This document shows, piece after piece, positions 1 through 8,544 of a stretch of DNA of 64,000 bases. Below the pieces are notes generated by a model that saw only the letters and a list, made by a program, of their open reading frames with translations, was not told where the DNA came from and searched no databases. The position numbers and the translations under genes were made by a program. Where the stretch lies: the NCBI GenBank assembly GCA_949282265.1, contig CASDOZ010000001.1:186001-250000 (forward strand), read 5' to 3'. This DNA is from an uncultured Bacteroidales bacterium. Lineage in GTDB: Bacteria > Bacteroidota > Bacteroidia > Bacteroidales > Paludibacteraceae. Each line of letters starts with the position of its first letter. The first letter of the stretch is position 1.

Positions 1-582
1 GGCTTCTTTGAAGCCGCGTTGTTGCAGATCGTGTAATTCATTCAAAATGCTTGTTACATCACGGCTGCGTTCCCTGCCGCGTGTGTAGGGAACAATGCAA
101 TATGAACAGAAGTTGTTGCAGCCCCGCATGATGGATACGAAACCGGAAATACTTTTTCCGATGCGGCGCGGAATGATATCCTTATACGTTTCCGTCGTGG
201 ATAATTCAATATTGATGGCTTTCTCTCCCCTTTCCACGCTGCCAATCAGGTGCGGAATGTCTAAATAAGCATCTGGACCTACTACAAAATCAACACCATG
301 TTCAGTTATTAGACTGTCTTTGATACGTTCTGCCATGCAACCGATGACCCCGATATGCAAATGTTTGTTTTTTTTCTTTTGCGATTGGAGGAATTTTAGC
401 CGTTGGATGACTTTCTGCTCGGCGTTGTCCCTGATTGAACATGTGTTGATGATTGCAATATTAGCTTCCGCAAGTTCTTCGGTCAAGTTAAAACCTGCTG
501 TTTGCATAATGGCGGCGACCACTTCGCTGTCTGCCACATTCATTTGGCAGCCGTATGTTTCTATGTAAAACTTTGAGTCCAT
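1..582 (-). CDS. miaB: tRNA-2-methylthio-N6-dimethylallyladenosine synthase MiaB, N-terminal part
   Basis: Radical-SAM methylthiotransferase that adds the 2-methylthio group to i6A at position 37 of tRNAs reading UNN codons, in the cytoplasm. The gene runs off the left edge, so only the first 194 residues are present. Visible are the N-terminal UPF0004 domain, with cysteines in YGCQMN, in NTCSIR and in IGCMAE (a cluster set), and the start of the radical-SAM domain with the CxxxCxxC motif CNNFCSYC followed by IVPYTRGRERSR. The GCQMN-ADSE opening and the RGRERSR stretch favour MiaB over its paralogues RimO and MtaB. The ATG at 582 is the natural start, about 23 bases below a TATTTTTG box on this strand. 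Confidence 0.95.
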   Translation of the reverse strand, partial: MDSKFYIETYGCQMNVADSEVVAAIMQTAGFNLTEELAEANIAIINTCSIRDNAEQKVIQRLKFLQSQKKKNKHLHIGVIGCMAERIKDSLITEHGVDFVVGPDAYLDIPHLIGSVERGEKAINIELSTTETYKDIIPRRIGKSISGFVSIMRGCNNFCSYCIVPYTRGRERSRDVTSILNELHDLQQRGFKEA

Positions 583-604
583 TTGTTTAGCATAAAATTA
601 CCGG

Positions 605-612
605 CAAAAATA
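605..612 (-). promoter_or_regulatory. -7 promoter box for miaB
   Basis: On the minus strand the sequence reads TATTTTTG, an exact match to the Bacteroidota -7 consensus TAnnTTTG, 23 bases upstream of the miaB start. No convincing TTTG -33 box is seen at the usual 19-21 base spacing, so the call rests on the -7 box and its position. Confidence 0.45.
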
Positions 613-862
613 CGAAATTATCATTTGGAAAAGCGTTTCTTCATTTGTTTTCGCTCGTTTTAATTTTTACATGCAGTTATGGCAATGATTTTATTTTCTT
701 AAAATAAACTGATTTATCTTAGGCATGAGTAATGTTTCCTATGCTTGTTTGCATGTTTTATATTGTTAATAATCAACTGTTTATATGATAAACACATCAT
801 ATATATTTAAATTATTGAAACGAAAAGCTGGGAATTTAAAACAAAAAAATGTTGTAGACTAT

Positions 863-893
863 TTTGTTGTATCAAATAAATATCCTACCTTTG
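863..893 (+). promoter_or_regulatory. Promoter of candidate small RNA (TTTG - 19 nt - TACCTTTG)
   Basis: TTTG at 863-866 and TACCTTTG at 886-893 are separated by 19 bases, matching the Bacteroidota sigma-ABfr promoter layout. Transcription would start near 900. No open reading frame begins before an intrinsic terminator at 946-991, so the promoter seems to serve a short untranslated RNA or an attenuated leader. Confidence 0.6.
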
Positions 894-898
894 CCGAT

Positions 899-991
899 GT
901 AAAAAATAGATAAATTTTTCATAGTTAAGGTTTAGGTTAATTTGGCGACGGGTAGCTGGGAAGTTACTCGTTGTTTTCTTTTTGCTTTTTT
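899..991 (+). ncRNA. Candidate small RNA or attenuated leader, about 90 nt
   Basis: The segment lies between a well-formed promoter (863-893) and an intrinsic terminator: a 12-bp stem, 946-957 pairing with 962-973 with three G-U wobbles and a GGGA loop, then a T-rich tract to 991. No ORF of useful length lies within it. The next gene (1062) has its own -7 box (TATCTTTG, 1029-1036), which favours an independent sRNA over a leader. Attenuation of the downstream gene by read-through is the alternative. No known RNA family was recognised. Confidence 0.5.
946..991 (+). terminator. Intrinsic terminator of candidate small RNA
   Basis: Stem 946-957 pairs with 962-973: 12 pairs, three of them G-U on the plus strand. 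The loop is GGGA. It is followed by a T-rich run from 974 to 991 interrupted only by single C, G and C bases. Confidence 0.65.
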
Positions 992-1028
992 AGGAATCAT
1001 TCTTGTGATGAATGTCAAATGAAAATCT

Positions 1029-1036
1029 TATCTTTG
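1029..1036 (+). promoter_or_regulatory. -7 promoter box upstream of the membrane-anchored hypothetical gene
   Basis: TATCTTTG matches TAnnTTTG exactly and lies 25 bases before the ATG at 1062. A partial -33 element (CTTG, 1002-1005) is 23 bases upstream, slightly wide. Confidence 0.4.
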
Positions 1037-1061
1037 CTTATTGGAATTTTGCTAACGAATA

Positions 1062-1511
1062 ATGGATAATTTAGGCGATTATATTTATTTAGTCCTTTTG
1101 GTGATTGCCGGTTTGACCAGTTTATTGGGCAAGCGCAAGAAATCGGAAGCAAGGAAGCAACGACCGGTTGTTTTGTCCGAAAAGAGCTGGGAAGAGCGAA
1201 TGCGTGATTTGAGCAGAAAGCCAATAGCCAAAGATGAAGAACCGGAAGAAACGGGCACTATGGTGGAGCCGGAGGAGTTTGAATATAAAATGCCGGAAAA
1301 GGAGGTTATACCGGCTGTTTCCAAGGTTGCCCCGAAAGAGAGCATATTGCAGCCTACACAAATACATATTGTGCCGACCTCTTCCAAGCTTCAATCTCAA
1401 CTGTTGGCAGAAACGGAAGAGTTGCTAACGGATGAGTGTTGGACCATGGCAACAGTGGAAGATGCGCGTCGTGCATTTGTATATAGTGAGATATTCAATA
1501 GAAAGTATTAA
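1062..1511 (+). CDS. Conserved hypothetical membrane-anchored protein
   Basis: A 149-residue protein of unknown function. Residues 7-22 form one hydrophobic segment (YIYLVLLVIAG core), followed at once by basic residues (GKRKKSEARK), so the remainder is predicted to face the cytoplasm. The middle (about 55-120) is rich in Glu and Pro and looks disordered. The C-terminus ends in RRAFVYSEIFNRKY, a motif I associate with a family of uncharacterised Bacteroidota proteins whose members often end in YSEIxNRKY. It has its own -7 box, and greA follows 131 bases later. No enzyme motif is visible. Confidence 0.7.
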   Translation: MDNLGDYIYLVLLVIAGLTSLLGKRKKSEARKQRPVVLSEKSWEERMRDLSRKPIAKDEEPEETGTMVEPEEFEYKMPEKEVIPAVSKVAPKESILQPTQIHIVPTSSKLQSQLLAETEELLTDECWTMATVEDARRAFVYSEIFNRKY

Positions 1512-1642
1512 GGCAAATTATTTTTATTTGCTGACTAGCATAAAGAATTTGAGCAGGAGTTTCGCACGTCGAAATTCTTGTTGTTTTTATGGTAAAGTAG
1601 AAAACAAAATAAACAAAAGATATAATTTTAATTTTAGGAATT

Positions 1643-2113
1643 ATGGCAGTAACTTATATGACCGAAGAAGGTTATAAAAAATTGATGGATGAATTGAACG
1701 AGCTGGAAACGGTTCAACGTCCGGCTATTTCTAAACAGATTGCAGAGGCACGTGACAAAGGCGATTTGAGTGAGAATGCAGAGTATGATGCGGCGAAGGA
1801 AGCTCAAGGTATGTTGGAAATGAAAATCGCTTTGCTGAAGGATACAATTGCATCCGTGCGGCTAATTGATGAATCAAAAATCAGTACGGATGAAGTGCAG
1901 ATTTTGACCCGCGTAAAAATCAAGAACGTCAAAAACGGGCAAATCATGTCGTACATGATTGTTTCTGAAAGTGAGGCTAATTTCAAAGAGGGAAAACTTT
2001 CAGTTACGACGCCGATTGCAAAAGGTTTGCTTGGCAAGAAAGTAGGTGAGGTGGCCGAAGTGTCTGTCCCGAGCGGCAAAATGCAGTTCGAAATTTTGGA
2101 AATATCTTTGTAA
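1643..2113 (+). CDS. greA: Transcription elongation factor GreA
   Basis: GreA binds the RNA polymerase secondary channel and stimulates cleavage of backtracked transcripts. The 156-residue length is typical. The N-terminal coiled coil carries the acidic tip expected of Gre factors in the stretch RDKGDLSENAEYDAAKEAQ (residues 38-56). The C-terminal FKBP-like domain ends with SVPSGKMQFEILEISL. The ATG at 1643 puts the protein start at MAVTYMTEEGYKKL, standard for Bacteroidota GreA. The HIT-family gene follows 18 bases later, so the two are probably co-transcribed. Confidence 0.96.
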   Translation: MAVTYMTEEGYKKLMDELNELETVQRPAISKQIAEARDKGDLSENAEYDAAKEAQGMLEMKIALLKDTIASVRLIDESKISTDEVQILTRVKIKNVKNGQIMSYMIVSESEANFKEGKLSVTTPIAKGLLGKKVGEVAEVSVPSGKMQFEILEISL

Positions 2114-2131
2114 CCGATAAATTAAAGTATT

Positions 2132-2533
2132 ATGACGATTTTCAGCAGAATCATTGCCGGAGAAATTCCTTGCTACAAGGTAGCGGAAGATGAACGCTTT
2201 TTTGCGTTCTTGGATATCAATCCTATGGCCAAAGGGCATACATTGGTCGTACCGAAATTGGCGGAGCCGGAAGAAGATTACATTTTCAATTTGGACGACA
2301 GGACTTTGGCAGATATGATGGTTTTTGCAAAAAAAGTTGCGCAGGGTATTAAGCAGGTTATTGACTGCAAACGTATCGGGGTGGCTGTTTTGGGCATGGA
2401 AGTACCTCATGTACATATCCATCTGGTGCCGTTGTGCAAAGAGTCCGACATGGATTTCCGGAAGGAAAAATTGTCATTGCCGAGTGAAGAAATGTCACGC
2501 ATTGCTTCTGAGATAGCAAATGCTACGAAATAA
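2132..2533 (+). CDS. HIT family protein (HinT-like purine nucleoside phosphoramidase/hydrolase)
   Basis: A 133-residue histidine-triad protein. The triad HVHIHLV has its histidines at residues 93, 95 and 97, and the family opening FSRIIAGEIPCYKVAEDE is intact. Family members hydrolyse AMP-lysine or other nucleoside phosphoramidates in the cytoplasm; the natural substrate cannot be read from sequence. The gene sits 18 bases after greA. Its stop lies only 7 bases from the convergent polyprenyl synthase gene, with no obvious terminator between them. Confidence 0.92.
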   Translation: MTIFSRIIAGEIPCYKVAEDERFFAFLDINPMAKGHTLVVPKLAEPEEDYIFNLDDRTLADMMVFAKKVAQGIKQVIDCKRIGVAVLGMEVPHVHIHLVPLCKESDMDFRKEKLSLPSEEMSRIASEIANATK

Positions 2534-2540
2534 TTTAAAT

Positions 2541-3515
2541 TTATTTTACCCGTTCGATGGTATAATCTAATATACGGAGCAAAGCGGTTTTTGCTTCGGA
2601 TTCAGAAAAGAAATCAAGTGCTAGTTGCGCTTGATTTTTTTGTTCGTGCATGACTTCGATACTTTGTTCAATGCCGTTGAACGTATGTACGAACTTTTTG
2701 ATATCCATTAGGTTTTCAGATGAAAAATCCTTGTTTTTGATAATGGCTTCAATTTGTTTGCGGCGATTTTCTGGCGCATTTTGCAAGGCCTTGATAAGTG
2801 GTAGTGTCATTTTTCCTTCCCGAATGTCGTTCATGGTCGGTTTACCGATTTCCGTATTGTCCGAAAAATCGAAAATGTCATCCTTGATTTGGAAACAAAT
2901 ACCTAAATGTTCACCGAATTGTTTCAAAGCCTGCTTTTGTTTTTCTGTGCCTTGTGCGGAGATGGCGCCGGCTTCCACGCATACAATGAATAATTGTGCT
3001 GTTTTTTGCCGGATTATTTTGAAGTAATCTTGTTCGCTCAATGTTCCGGATTGTGCACCTGACAGTTGCAGCAACTCGCCTCCTGATAGTGATTTCCCTA
3101 TATTGGCGATAACTGAGAGCAATTTCACGTCTTGTGTACGTATGGCGTTTTCCAATGATGTTGACAGAATGTAATCACCAGTTAGGATGGCCACTTTGTT
3201 ATCCCATTGCGCATTAATGGATGGTTTTCCGCGCCTCTCCATAGTCGTGTCTACCACATCATCGTGCACGAGGCTTGCCGTATGCAACAGTTCGAGCGAT
3301 ACTGCACTCAAAAGCGTATTTTCCGTTATTTTCCCGCAAAGTTTTGCCGCCAGCAGGATAATCATTGGGCGGAGCTGTTTGCCTTTTTTTTGTGCCAGGT
3401 AATGTAAAATTTCTTTCAGCAACGGGTTTTCTGATTCGAATGTCTGCGCGAGCTGTTGTTCGTATTGTCCGAATTCCTGTTGGATAGGTTTGATTATGTC
3501 GTCAATTATTACCAT
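2541..3515 (-). CDS. Trans-polyprenyl diphosphate synthase
   Basis: Adds isopentenyl units to an allylic diphosphate to make long-chain prenyl diphosphate, in Bacteroidota probably for menaquinone. Both Asp-rich motifs are present: the first as LVHDDVVDTT and the second as QIKDDIFDF; the GKQLRP substrate-binding motif is near the N-terminus. I place the start at the ATG giving MVIIDDIIKPI. An in-frame TTG 66 bases upstream would add a non-conserved extension. The length of about 324 residues fits long-chain (IspB-like) enzymes. Chain length cannot be deduced with confidence. It is the last gene of a minus-strand run with the HAD hydrolase and rsmI. Confidence 0.9.
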   Translation of the reverse strand: MVIIDDIIKPIQQEFGQYEQQLAQTFESENPLLKEILHYLAQKKGKQLRPMIILLAAKLCGKITENTLLSAVSLELLHTASLVHDDVVDTTMERRGKPSINAQWDNKVAILTGDYILSTSLENAIRTQDVKLLSVIANIGKSLSGGELLQLSGAQSGTLSEQDYFKIIRQKTAQLFIVCVEAGAISAQGTEKQKQALKQFGEHLGICFQIKDDIFDFSDNTEIGKPTMNDIREGKMTLPLIKALQNAPENRRKQIEAIIKNKDFSSENLMDIKKFVHTFNGIEQSIEVMHEQKNQAQLALDFFSESEAKTALLRILDYTIERVK

Positions 3516-3591
3516 GCGTTTTCTGGAATCGGCCGCAAAGTTACTGTTTATTTTTGATTTATCTGCACAGTAGTGTATCAACTTGTCGCTT

Positions 3592-4287
3592 TTACAAGAT
3601 TTTTGTTATCTCTTCCAGCGATTTGACGGTAAATGTTGCTTGTATTTCAGTTTTAAGTGTATTTGGGTGATATAAGATTTGATCAATACCGCAATTTTTG
3701 GCACCGGCAATGTCAGTTTCTGGATTGTCGCCTATCATGATGGCTTCATTTGCCGATATGTTGTTTTGTTGCAAGGCAAAATCGAAAAAGCGTTTGTCCG
3801 GCTTCTGGAATCCGACATCTTCCGACAGGATGACATGGTCAAAATAGTTACCTAAATGTGAATTGTTGATTTTGCGGTATTGGACTTCGCTGAATCCGTT
3901 CGATAGCAAAGAGAGCCGGTATTTGGGTTGCAAATATTCTAACAATTCTTTTGCAAAAGGTATCAAATGTGGCTTGGTTGTTGTCGTCATCAAAAAATCA
4001 TGCCCTATTTCTTCGGAAAATTCTTCGGAAGTTTTGGCTTGTACTTGTCTGAATGGATATAAGAAACGTTCTTTGTGCAAATATTCTTTGGTGATTTCGT
4101 TGCGGTTATAACGTTCCCACAATTGTTTATTGCGGAATGTATAAAGCCGGAAAAAATGTTCAAATGAACCGAAATAACGTTTCAATTCATATTTTGCGTA
4201 CATGTCTTGTAGGGAAAGGTAGGCATTAGTCCTGAAATCCCATAGGGTGTCGTCTAAATCAATAAAAACACAACTGTATTTTTTCAT
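3592..4287 (-). CDS. HAD hydrolase, YjjG-type noncanonical pyrimidine nucleotidase family
   Basis: A 231-residue haloacid dehalogenase phosphatase. Motif I is IDLDDTLWD with nucleophile Asp10 and acid/base Asp12. Motif II is LLSNGF, motif III includes the Lys of QKPDKRFFDF, and motif IV is MIGDNPETDIAGAK. The TLWDF motif and overall layout match the YjjG/YfnB group, which dephosphorylates noncanonical pyrimidine nucleotides or small phosphoesters. It starts 4 bases after rsmI ends, which points to co-transcription. Substrate remains unproven. Confidence 0.88.
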   Translation of the reverse strand: MKKYSCVFIDLDDTLWDFRTNAYLSLQDMYAKYELKRYFGSFEHFFRLYTFRNKQLWERYNRNEITKEYLHKERFLYPFRQVQAKTSEEFSEEIGHDFLMTTTTKPHLIPFAKELLEYLQPKYRLSLLSNGFSEVQYRKINNSHLGNYFDHVILSEDVGFQKPDKRFFDFALQQNNISANEAIMIGDNPETDIAGAKNCGIDQILYHPNTLKTEIQATFTVKSLEEITKIL

Positions 4288-4291
4288 TTTT

Positions 4292-4966
4292 CTAGTTTTC
4301 TTTACCGGCGATGCAAATTACAATTTCTCCTTTGGGCGGGTTTTCCGTGTAATAGGTAGCAAGTTCGGTCAGTGTGCCGCGTTGCGTTTCTTCGTGTATT
4401 TTGCTGATTTCCCGTGAAACGCTTGCCTTGCGTTCTGTACCGAAAAATTCTGCCAACTGTGCCAATGTTTTGGCTAACCGGAATGGCGATTCATAAAAGA
4501 CCATGGTGCGTTTTTCCTCCGCAAGTTGGTTCAATTTGGTTTGGCGGCCTTTTTTTTGCGGCAGGAAACCTTCAAAGCAGAAACGGTCATTGGGCAGGCC
4601 GGATGCTACCAAGGCTGGCACGAAAGCTGTTGCGCCAGGCAGGCATTCCACTTCAATGCCGGCTTCGGTACATGCCCGTACAAGCAAGAATCCAGGGTCG
4701 GAAATGGCCGGTGTGCCGGCATCGGAAATGAGGGCAACTGTTTGGCCGCCGCGGATGCGTTCCACGATATGTTGGACGGTTTGATGCTCGTTGAACTTGT
4801 GGTGCGACTGTTGCGGGGTCTTGATGTCGTAATGTTTAAGCAGGACGGCACTTGTGCGTGTGTCTTCCGCCAAGATTAAATCAACCTCTTTGAGTATGCG
4901 GATAGCCCGGAATGTCATATCTTCCAGGTTGCCGATGGGAGTCGGAACCACAAACAGTTTGGACAT
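4292..4966 (-). CDS. rsmI: 16S rRNA (cytidine(1402)-2'-O)-methyltransferase RsmI
   Basis: Uses S-adenosylmethionine to methylate the 2'-OH of C1402 in the decoding centre of 16S rRNA. The 224-residue protein has the tetrapyrrole-methylase fold signatures VPTPIGNLEDMT at the N-terminus, LAEDTRTS, and the SAM-binding loop SDAGTPAISDPG, with LPGATAFVPALVASGLP following. It is shorter than E. coli RsmI and lacks its C-terminal extension, as is usual in Bacteroidota. It begins 5 bases after the upstream Glu-rich gene ends. Confidence 0.95.
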   Translation of the reverse strand: MSKLFVVPTPIGNLEDMTFRAIRILKEVDLILAEDTRTSAVLLKHYDIKTPQQSHHKFNEHQTVQHIVERIRGGQTVALISDAGTPAISDPGFLLVRACTEAGIEVECLPGATAFVPALVASGLPNDRFCFEGFLPQKKGRQTKLNQLAEEKRTMVFYESPFRLAKTLAQLAEFFGTERKASVSREISKIHEETQRGTLTELATYYTENPPKGEIVICIAGKEN

Positions 4967-4971
4967 GGTGC

Positions 4972-5787
4972 TCAGAATTTTCTGCGGACGATTTGCATGA
5001 AACGTTCCGTGGCCGGACTATCCGGGTTCCAGTTGAATTTCTTGCTTAGATATTGCTCGGCAGACTCCAAGTCCTTGCAGGCATTGATAACGGTAATGGT
5101 TTTGCTCATCAACTCGCCGTTCCCGCCGAACAGTTCGCGCTGGAACAGGAAGCGGTCGCCTATGCTGATGGCTTGCTTGACATCATCAACTTTGTGTTGC
5201 AGGGAATCGTTCCGCGTGATTACTTCGTGTTGGAAGAAATGCCTTTCCGGTTGTTTGGCCGGTTCTTCGGAAATTGTTCTGGGTGTAACGTCTGCTATTT
5301 GCTGTGGTTGCGGTTCTTCTGCGGCGATTTCTTCGCTTACGGTTTGTATCTCATGTCCGGCATTTTCCTCTTCTTCAAGAACAGCAATTTCCACAATTTC
5401 TGTGCATTCTGTTATTTCTTCCTCAATTGCAGGCATTTCCGGAATAACGTTCTCTTCCTGTTTTTCGGAAACCGGCTCAGGTTTCTCCGCTGTTTCTTCT
5501 TTGGTTGGTATTTCTTTCTTGTTTTTTTCTGTTTCTATGGGTGTTTGATCTTTTGCTTCCGTTTCCGGTATCGCCGGTTCATCAGGTTGGTTGCTGTTCG
5601 CGGTTTTGGTTGCTTGTGCATCTTGTCCCGTAAGCAGTTGTAGGTTTTCTACAATTGCAGACGCTTTTTGTTGGGCGAGCTGCAACAAAATGGTAGGCAA
5701 AACATCTATTTCATCGAAGCCTTGCGTCAATTGCGCAAGTTCCGAAATGTCTTTTTGTAGTAATTTGACAATGATTTCCTTGTTCAT
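4972..5787 (-). CDS. Conserved hypothetical protein with Glu-rich linker
   Basis: A 271-residue protein with no recognised enzyme motif. There are three parts: a short N-terminal helical region (1-50, MNKEIIVKLLQKDISEL), a long low-complexity linker rich in Glu, Pro and Thr (about 60-175), and a conserved-looking C-terminal region (about 190-271) with LFGGNGELMSKTITVINACKD and NWNPDSPATERFMQIVRRKF. No signal peptide is seen, so it is probably cytoplasmic. It sits 5 bases upstream of rsmI in the same operon and is a known companion type in Bacteroidota, though its role is not known to me. Confidence 0.75.
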   Translation of the reverse strand: MNKEIIVKLLQKDISELAQLTQGFDEIDVLPTILLQLAQQKASAIVENLQLLTGQDAQATKTANSNQPDEPAIPETEAKDQTPIETEKNKKEIPTKEETAEKPEPVSEKQEENVIPEMPAIEEEITECTEIVEIAVLEEEENAGHEIQTVSEEIAAEEPQPQQIADVTPRTISEEPAKQPERHFFQHEVITRNDSLQHKVDDVKQAISIGDRFLFQRELFGGNGELMSKTITVINACKDLESAEQYLSKKFNWNPDSPATERFMQIVRRKF

Positions 5788-5811
5788 ATTATCATTAACC
5801 AGTTGTAATTT

Positions 5812-7374
5812 CTATTTGGCGACTCTTTCAAGCCATTTGACCATTCCAAACATAGCACCCATTGATATACAACAAACGACTAGGAATACACTCCAACATT
5901 GCCAGATTGGGATTTTGTTGTACATAAGCGGGCCAATCCATAAAAGCAAGTTTCCAACAGCAGTTGCACCGAGCCATAGTCCTTGACATAAGCCTTGTAA
6001 ATGCCTTGGAGCCACTTTTGAAACGAAAGATAATCCAAGAGGCGAAATAAATAATTCAGCTACAGTCAGGAAAAAATAAAGTACAATAAGTACCCATGGT
6101 CCAGCTTTCATGGCTTCTTTTGTAGTTTCTCCCAGATCCTTGAATTCTGCTGCCGATGGATATCCCATTGTATATGAATAAATGGCAAGGAATAAATAAG
6201 CCATACCGGCAATGCCCATACCGTAGGCAATTTTTCTCGGGGTGGAGATTTCTTTACCTTTCCGGATTAATGAGTTGAATAACAACATTATTACCGGAGT
6301 GAGTACGATTACGAAAAATGGGTTTACAGCTTGCCATATTTCTGGTGGAATAACTGAGGTATTGACGAAATCACGTGCGAACAACGACAAAGATGTTCCG
6401 TTCTGATGGAATGAGAACCAGAAGAAAATTACAATACCTAATACAGCAAACAAGGCGTACATACGTTGTTTGATTTCGGTTGCCATTGCCATTTTTTCTT
6501 CCGGAGTGTATTCAACAAGAGCTTGGCTTTCTTTTTTGCTTGGAGTAGGGAAAATTTTCTTTGTAGCAATAAATACGGTTAACGAAATCAGCATTGCTAT
6601 GACTGATGCGATGAATGAGTAATGGATTCCTGTATTGAAAACATCCAGATATTGGCTGCAGAAAATGCTGGTGTCTGTTACCGGTATTGTGCTTGCTTTT
6701 TCAATAAGTTCGGTTAGGTTTCCCATTTTGTCGGCTGCCAGATTGCCGCCTGCGTCTAGATAAGCATGGCATAAGGCTGGTAAGTCGGCGTTGTAAACCA
6801 TGTTATTGGCGTTTAACCACCAGTTTCTCAACAAGGGTGCAACAAAGGGTGCTATGAGCCCGCCGATATTGATGAACACGTAAAAAATTTGGAATCCGGA
6901 ATCGCGTTTGTTTTTGGCAATTGCAAGTGCCTCTTGGCTTTCTTTTGCGGCTTCTGCTTCATAATTGTCATATAATTGTCCTACAATAGCTTGTAGGTTC
7001 CCTTTGAAAAGGCCATTGCCGAATGCAATGAGAAACAGGGCAACGCATGTCATTGGGAGCAACCATGAAATATTGTCGGCTGTTGATAAAATCGGAATGG
7101 ATAAGATTAGATAGCCAATAGACATGATAATCAATCCATTAATGATAGTTCCTTTGTAATTTTGTGTTCTATCGGCTATGAAGCCGCCGGCAAGACTAAG
7201 AACGTAAATACCTGCATAAAAGAACGAGTAGATTAAACTTCCTGTTTCATCGCTTAAGCCGAATTTCGAACATAGAAACAATGTTAATACTGCGTTCATG
7301 ATATAGTATCCGAAACGTTCGCCCATGTTGGCGATGGCAGCAGGGATGAGGCCTTTGGGTTGGTCTTTGAACAT
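5812..7374 (-). CDS. Proton-dependent oligopeptide transporter (POT family)
   Basis: An inner-membrane MFS carrier of 520 residues that imports di- and tripeptides with protons. The POT signature ExxERFxYY appears at the start of TM1 as GERFGYY, with many further hydrophobic helices and a long soluble loop (about 190-240) between helices 6 and 7, typical of Bacteroidota DtpT-like members. Last-third motifs include SFHQNGTSLSLFARDFV and FISPLGLSFVSKVAPRHLQG. A TACTTTTG -7 box (minus strand, 7411-7404) lies 30 bases upstream of the start. It is probably its own transcription unit, since the gene beyond it has a 24-base gap but a different role. Confidence 0.93.
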   Translation of the reverse strand: MFKDQPKGLIPAAIANMGERFGYYIMNAVLTLFLCSKFGLSDETGSLIYSFFYAGIYVLSLAGGFIADRTQNYKGTIINGLIIMSIGYLILSIPILSTADNISWLLPMTCVALFLIAFGNGLFKGNLQAIVGQLYDNYEAEAAKESQEALAIAKNKRDSGFQIFYVFINIGGLIAPFVAPLLRNWWLNANNMVYNADLPALCHAYLDAGGNLAADKMGNLTELIEKASTIPVTDTSIFCSQYLDVFNTGIHYSFIASVIAMLISLTVFIATKKIFPTPSKKESQALVEYTPEEKMAMATEIKQRMYALFAVLGIVIFFWFSFHQNGTSLSLFARDFVNTSVIPPEIWQAVNPFFVIVLTPVIMLLFNSLIRKGKEISTPRKIAYGMGIAGMAYLFLAIYSYTMGYPSAAEFKDLGETTKEAMKAGPWVLIVLYFFLTVAELFISPLGLSFVSKVAPRHLQGLCQGLWLGATAVGNLLLWIGPLMYNKIPIWQCWSVFLVVCCISMGAMFGMVKWLERVAK

Positions 7375-7403
7375 AGATTTTCCGTTAAGTTATTTTTTGC
7401 CCA

Positions 7404-7411
7404 CAAAAGTA
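7404..7411 (-). promoter_or_regulatory. -7 promoter box for the POT transporter
   Basis: Minus strand reads TACTTTTG, matching TAnnTTTG, 30 bases upstream of the ATG at 7374. No TTTG -33 box is evident. Confidence 0.4.
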
Positions 7412-7466
7412 GAAAAAATGTGTAGAATTACCGCCGTTTATAGCCGGATTTTGTTTTTTTGTGTCT

Positions 7467-8480
7467 TTATTGTGGCGTTCCGGCTTTTGTCGTCCAAGCG
7501 TCGAGGATGGACAACAGGTCGTCCCAGACAATGGATTTGTTTATTTCATTCAGGATTTCGTGCCGCATGGCAGGATAAGTTTTTGCGGTAACATTTTGGT
7601 AACCAACATCAGACATTCGTTGTACGGCGGCTTCAAATTTCCGGTCGTTGATGCGGCACGGGTCGTCCTGGCCCGAAATAAACCAGATGGGCAGTTCCGG
7701 ATTTGCCATTTGCCATCCATCTTTGTCGTAAGCGTCCTGCATGAGCGCGAACAGGTTTTCAAAACCGTTGGCAGTGAATTGGTAGTTGCATAATGGGCTT
7801 GCATCGTATGCAGCAACAATTTCCGGGTCGGAACATATCCATGCATTGGCGGACGGCTCGTCTTTGAAAGCTTTGTTGAATGAACCAAAAGCCATTTTTT
7901 GTATTTTTTCAGGGCGCGACCGGTCTCCATGCCGTCGTGCGTATCCAGCAGCTAATTTTTCGCCGAAGGCGGAAGCACTATTGTAACTTGGGCTTCCGCA
8001 TACGATCAGGCCGTTTATTTCGTTATCGAAACGTTTGGTATAGGCGCGTACTACCATGGAGCCCATGCTGTGCCCGAACAGGAACAGAGGTTTGCCGGGG
8101 AAAAGCGCGCGGGCTTCTTCGCTGACAATGCGGACATCCTGGACCATGGCTTCGTAGCCGCCATCGTAGAAATAGCCGAGGTCTTCAGTGTCGTGTACGG
8201 AAGCACCGTGTCCGCGATGGTCGTGGATAATGCATGCATAGCCGTGTTCGGACAAAAATGCCATGACGGGAATATATCGTTCCTTATGCTCGCACATGCC
8301 GTGTACGAATTGGACAATGGCTTTCGGCTCTGTTTCCGGGAAGGAAACCATTATACCCAGTGGAATGGAATCGGCTGATGCGAGTTTGGTAAATGTGCGA
8401 AAATTGCTTGGCATGACTTGGGCACGGCCGGAAAGTGAGAGGCATAAAAGCCCGACGATAAGGTATGAAAAACGTTGCAT
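7467..8480 (-). CDS. Secreted alpha/beta hydrolase (serine aminopeptidase S33 / monoacylglycerol lipase type)
   Basis: A 337-residue exported hydrolase. Residues 1-20 form a signal peptide ending near GRAQ. The catalytic Ser138 sits in GHSMGS, the likely acid Asp is in ISGQDDPC and the likely catalytic His is in AMRHEIL. The oxyanion/HG motif FVHGMCEH and the DHRGHG motif match the Hydrolase_4 group that includes monoacylglycerol lipases and lysophospholipases. Probable substrates are lipid esters in the periplasm, but the substrate is not shown by the sequence. A TATCTTTG box lies upstream, in a divergent arrangement with the lipoprotein gene at 8604. Confidence 0.87.
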   Translation of the reverse strand: MQRFSYLIVGLLCLSLSGRAQVMPSNFRTFTKLASADSIPLGIMVSFPETEPKAIVQFVHGMCEHKERYIPVMAFLSEHGYACIIHDHRGHGASVHDTEDLGYFYDGGYEAMVQDVRIVSEEARALFPGKPLFLFGHSMGSMVVRAYTKRFDNEINGLIVCGSPSYNSASAFGEKLAAGYARRHGDRSRPEKIQKMAFGSFNKAFKDEPSANAWICSDPEIVAAYDASPLCNYQFTANGFENLFALMQDAYDKDGWQMANPELPIWFISGQDDPCRINDRKFEAAVQRMSDVGYQNVTAKTYPAMRHEILNEINKSIVWDDLLSILDAWTTKAGTPQ

Positions 8481-8544
8481 AATATTTTCTTTTAATTAGT
8501 GATTTTTTTGATGATAAAAAACGTGAAGGCATCTTTTTCTTTTG

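Noticed and set aside
690..708. AT-only palindrome in the gap upstream of the candidate small RNA
   Set aside because: TTTATTTT/AAAATAAA is expected by chance in such AT-rich DNA and has no T run or gene beside it.
1543..1590. Possible terminator between the membrane-anchored hypothetical gene and greA (AAGAATTT/AAATTCTT)
   Set aside because: Only 8 A/T-rich pairs with a 21-base loop, so too weak to list as a feature.
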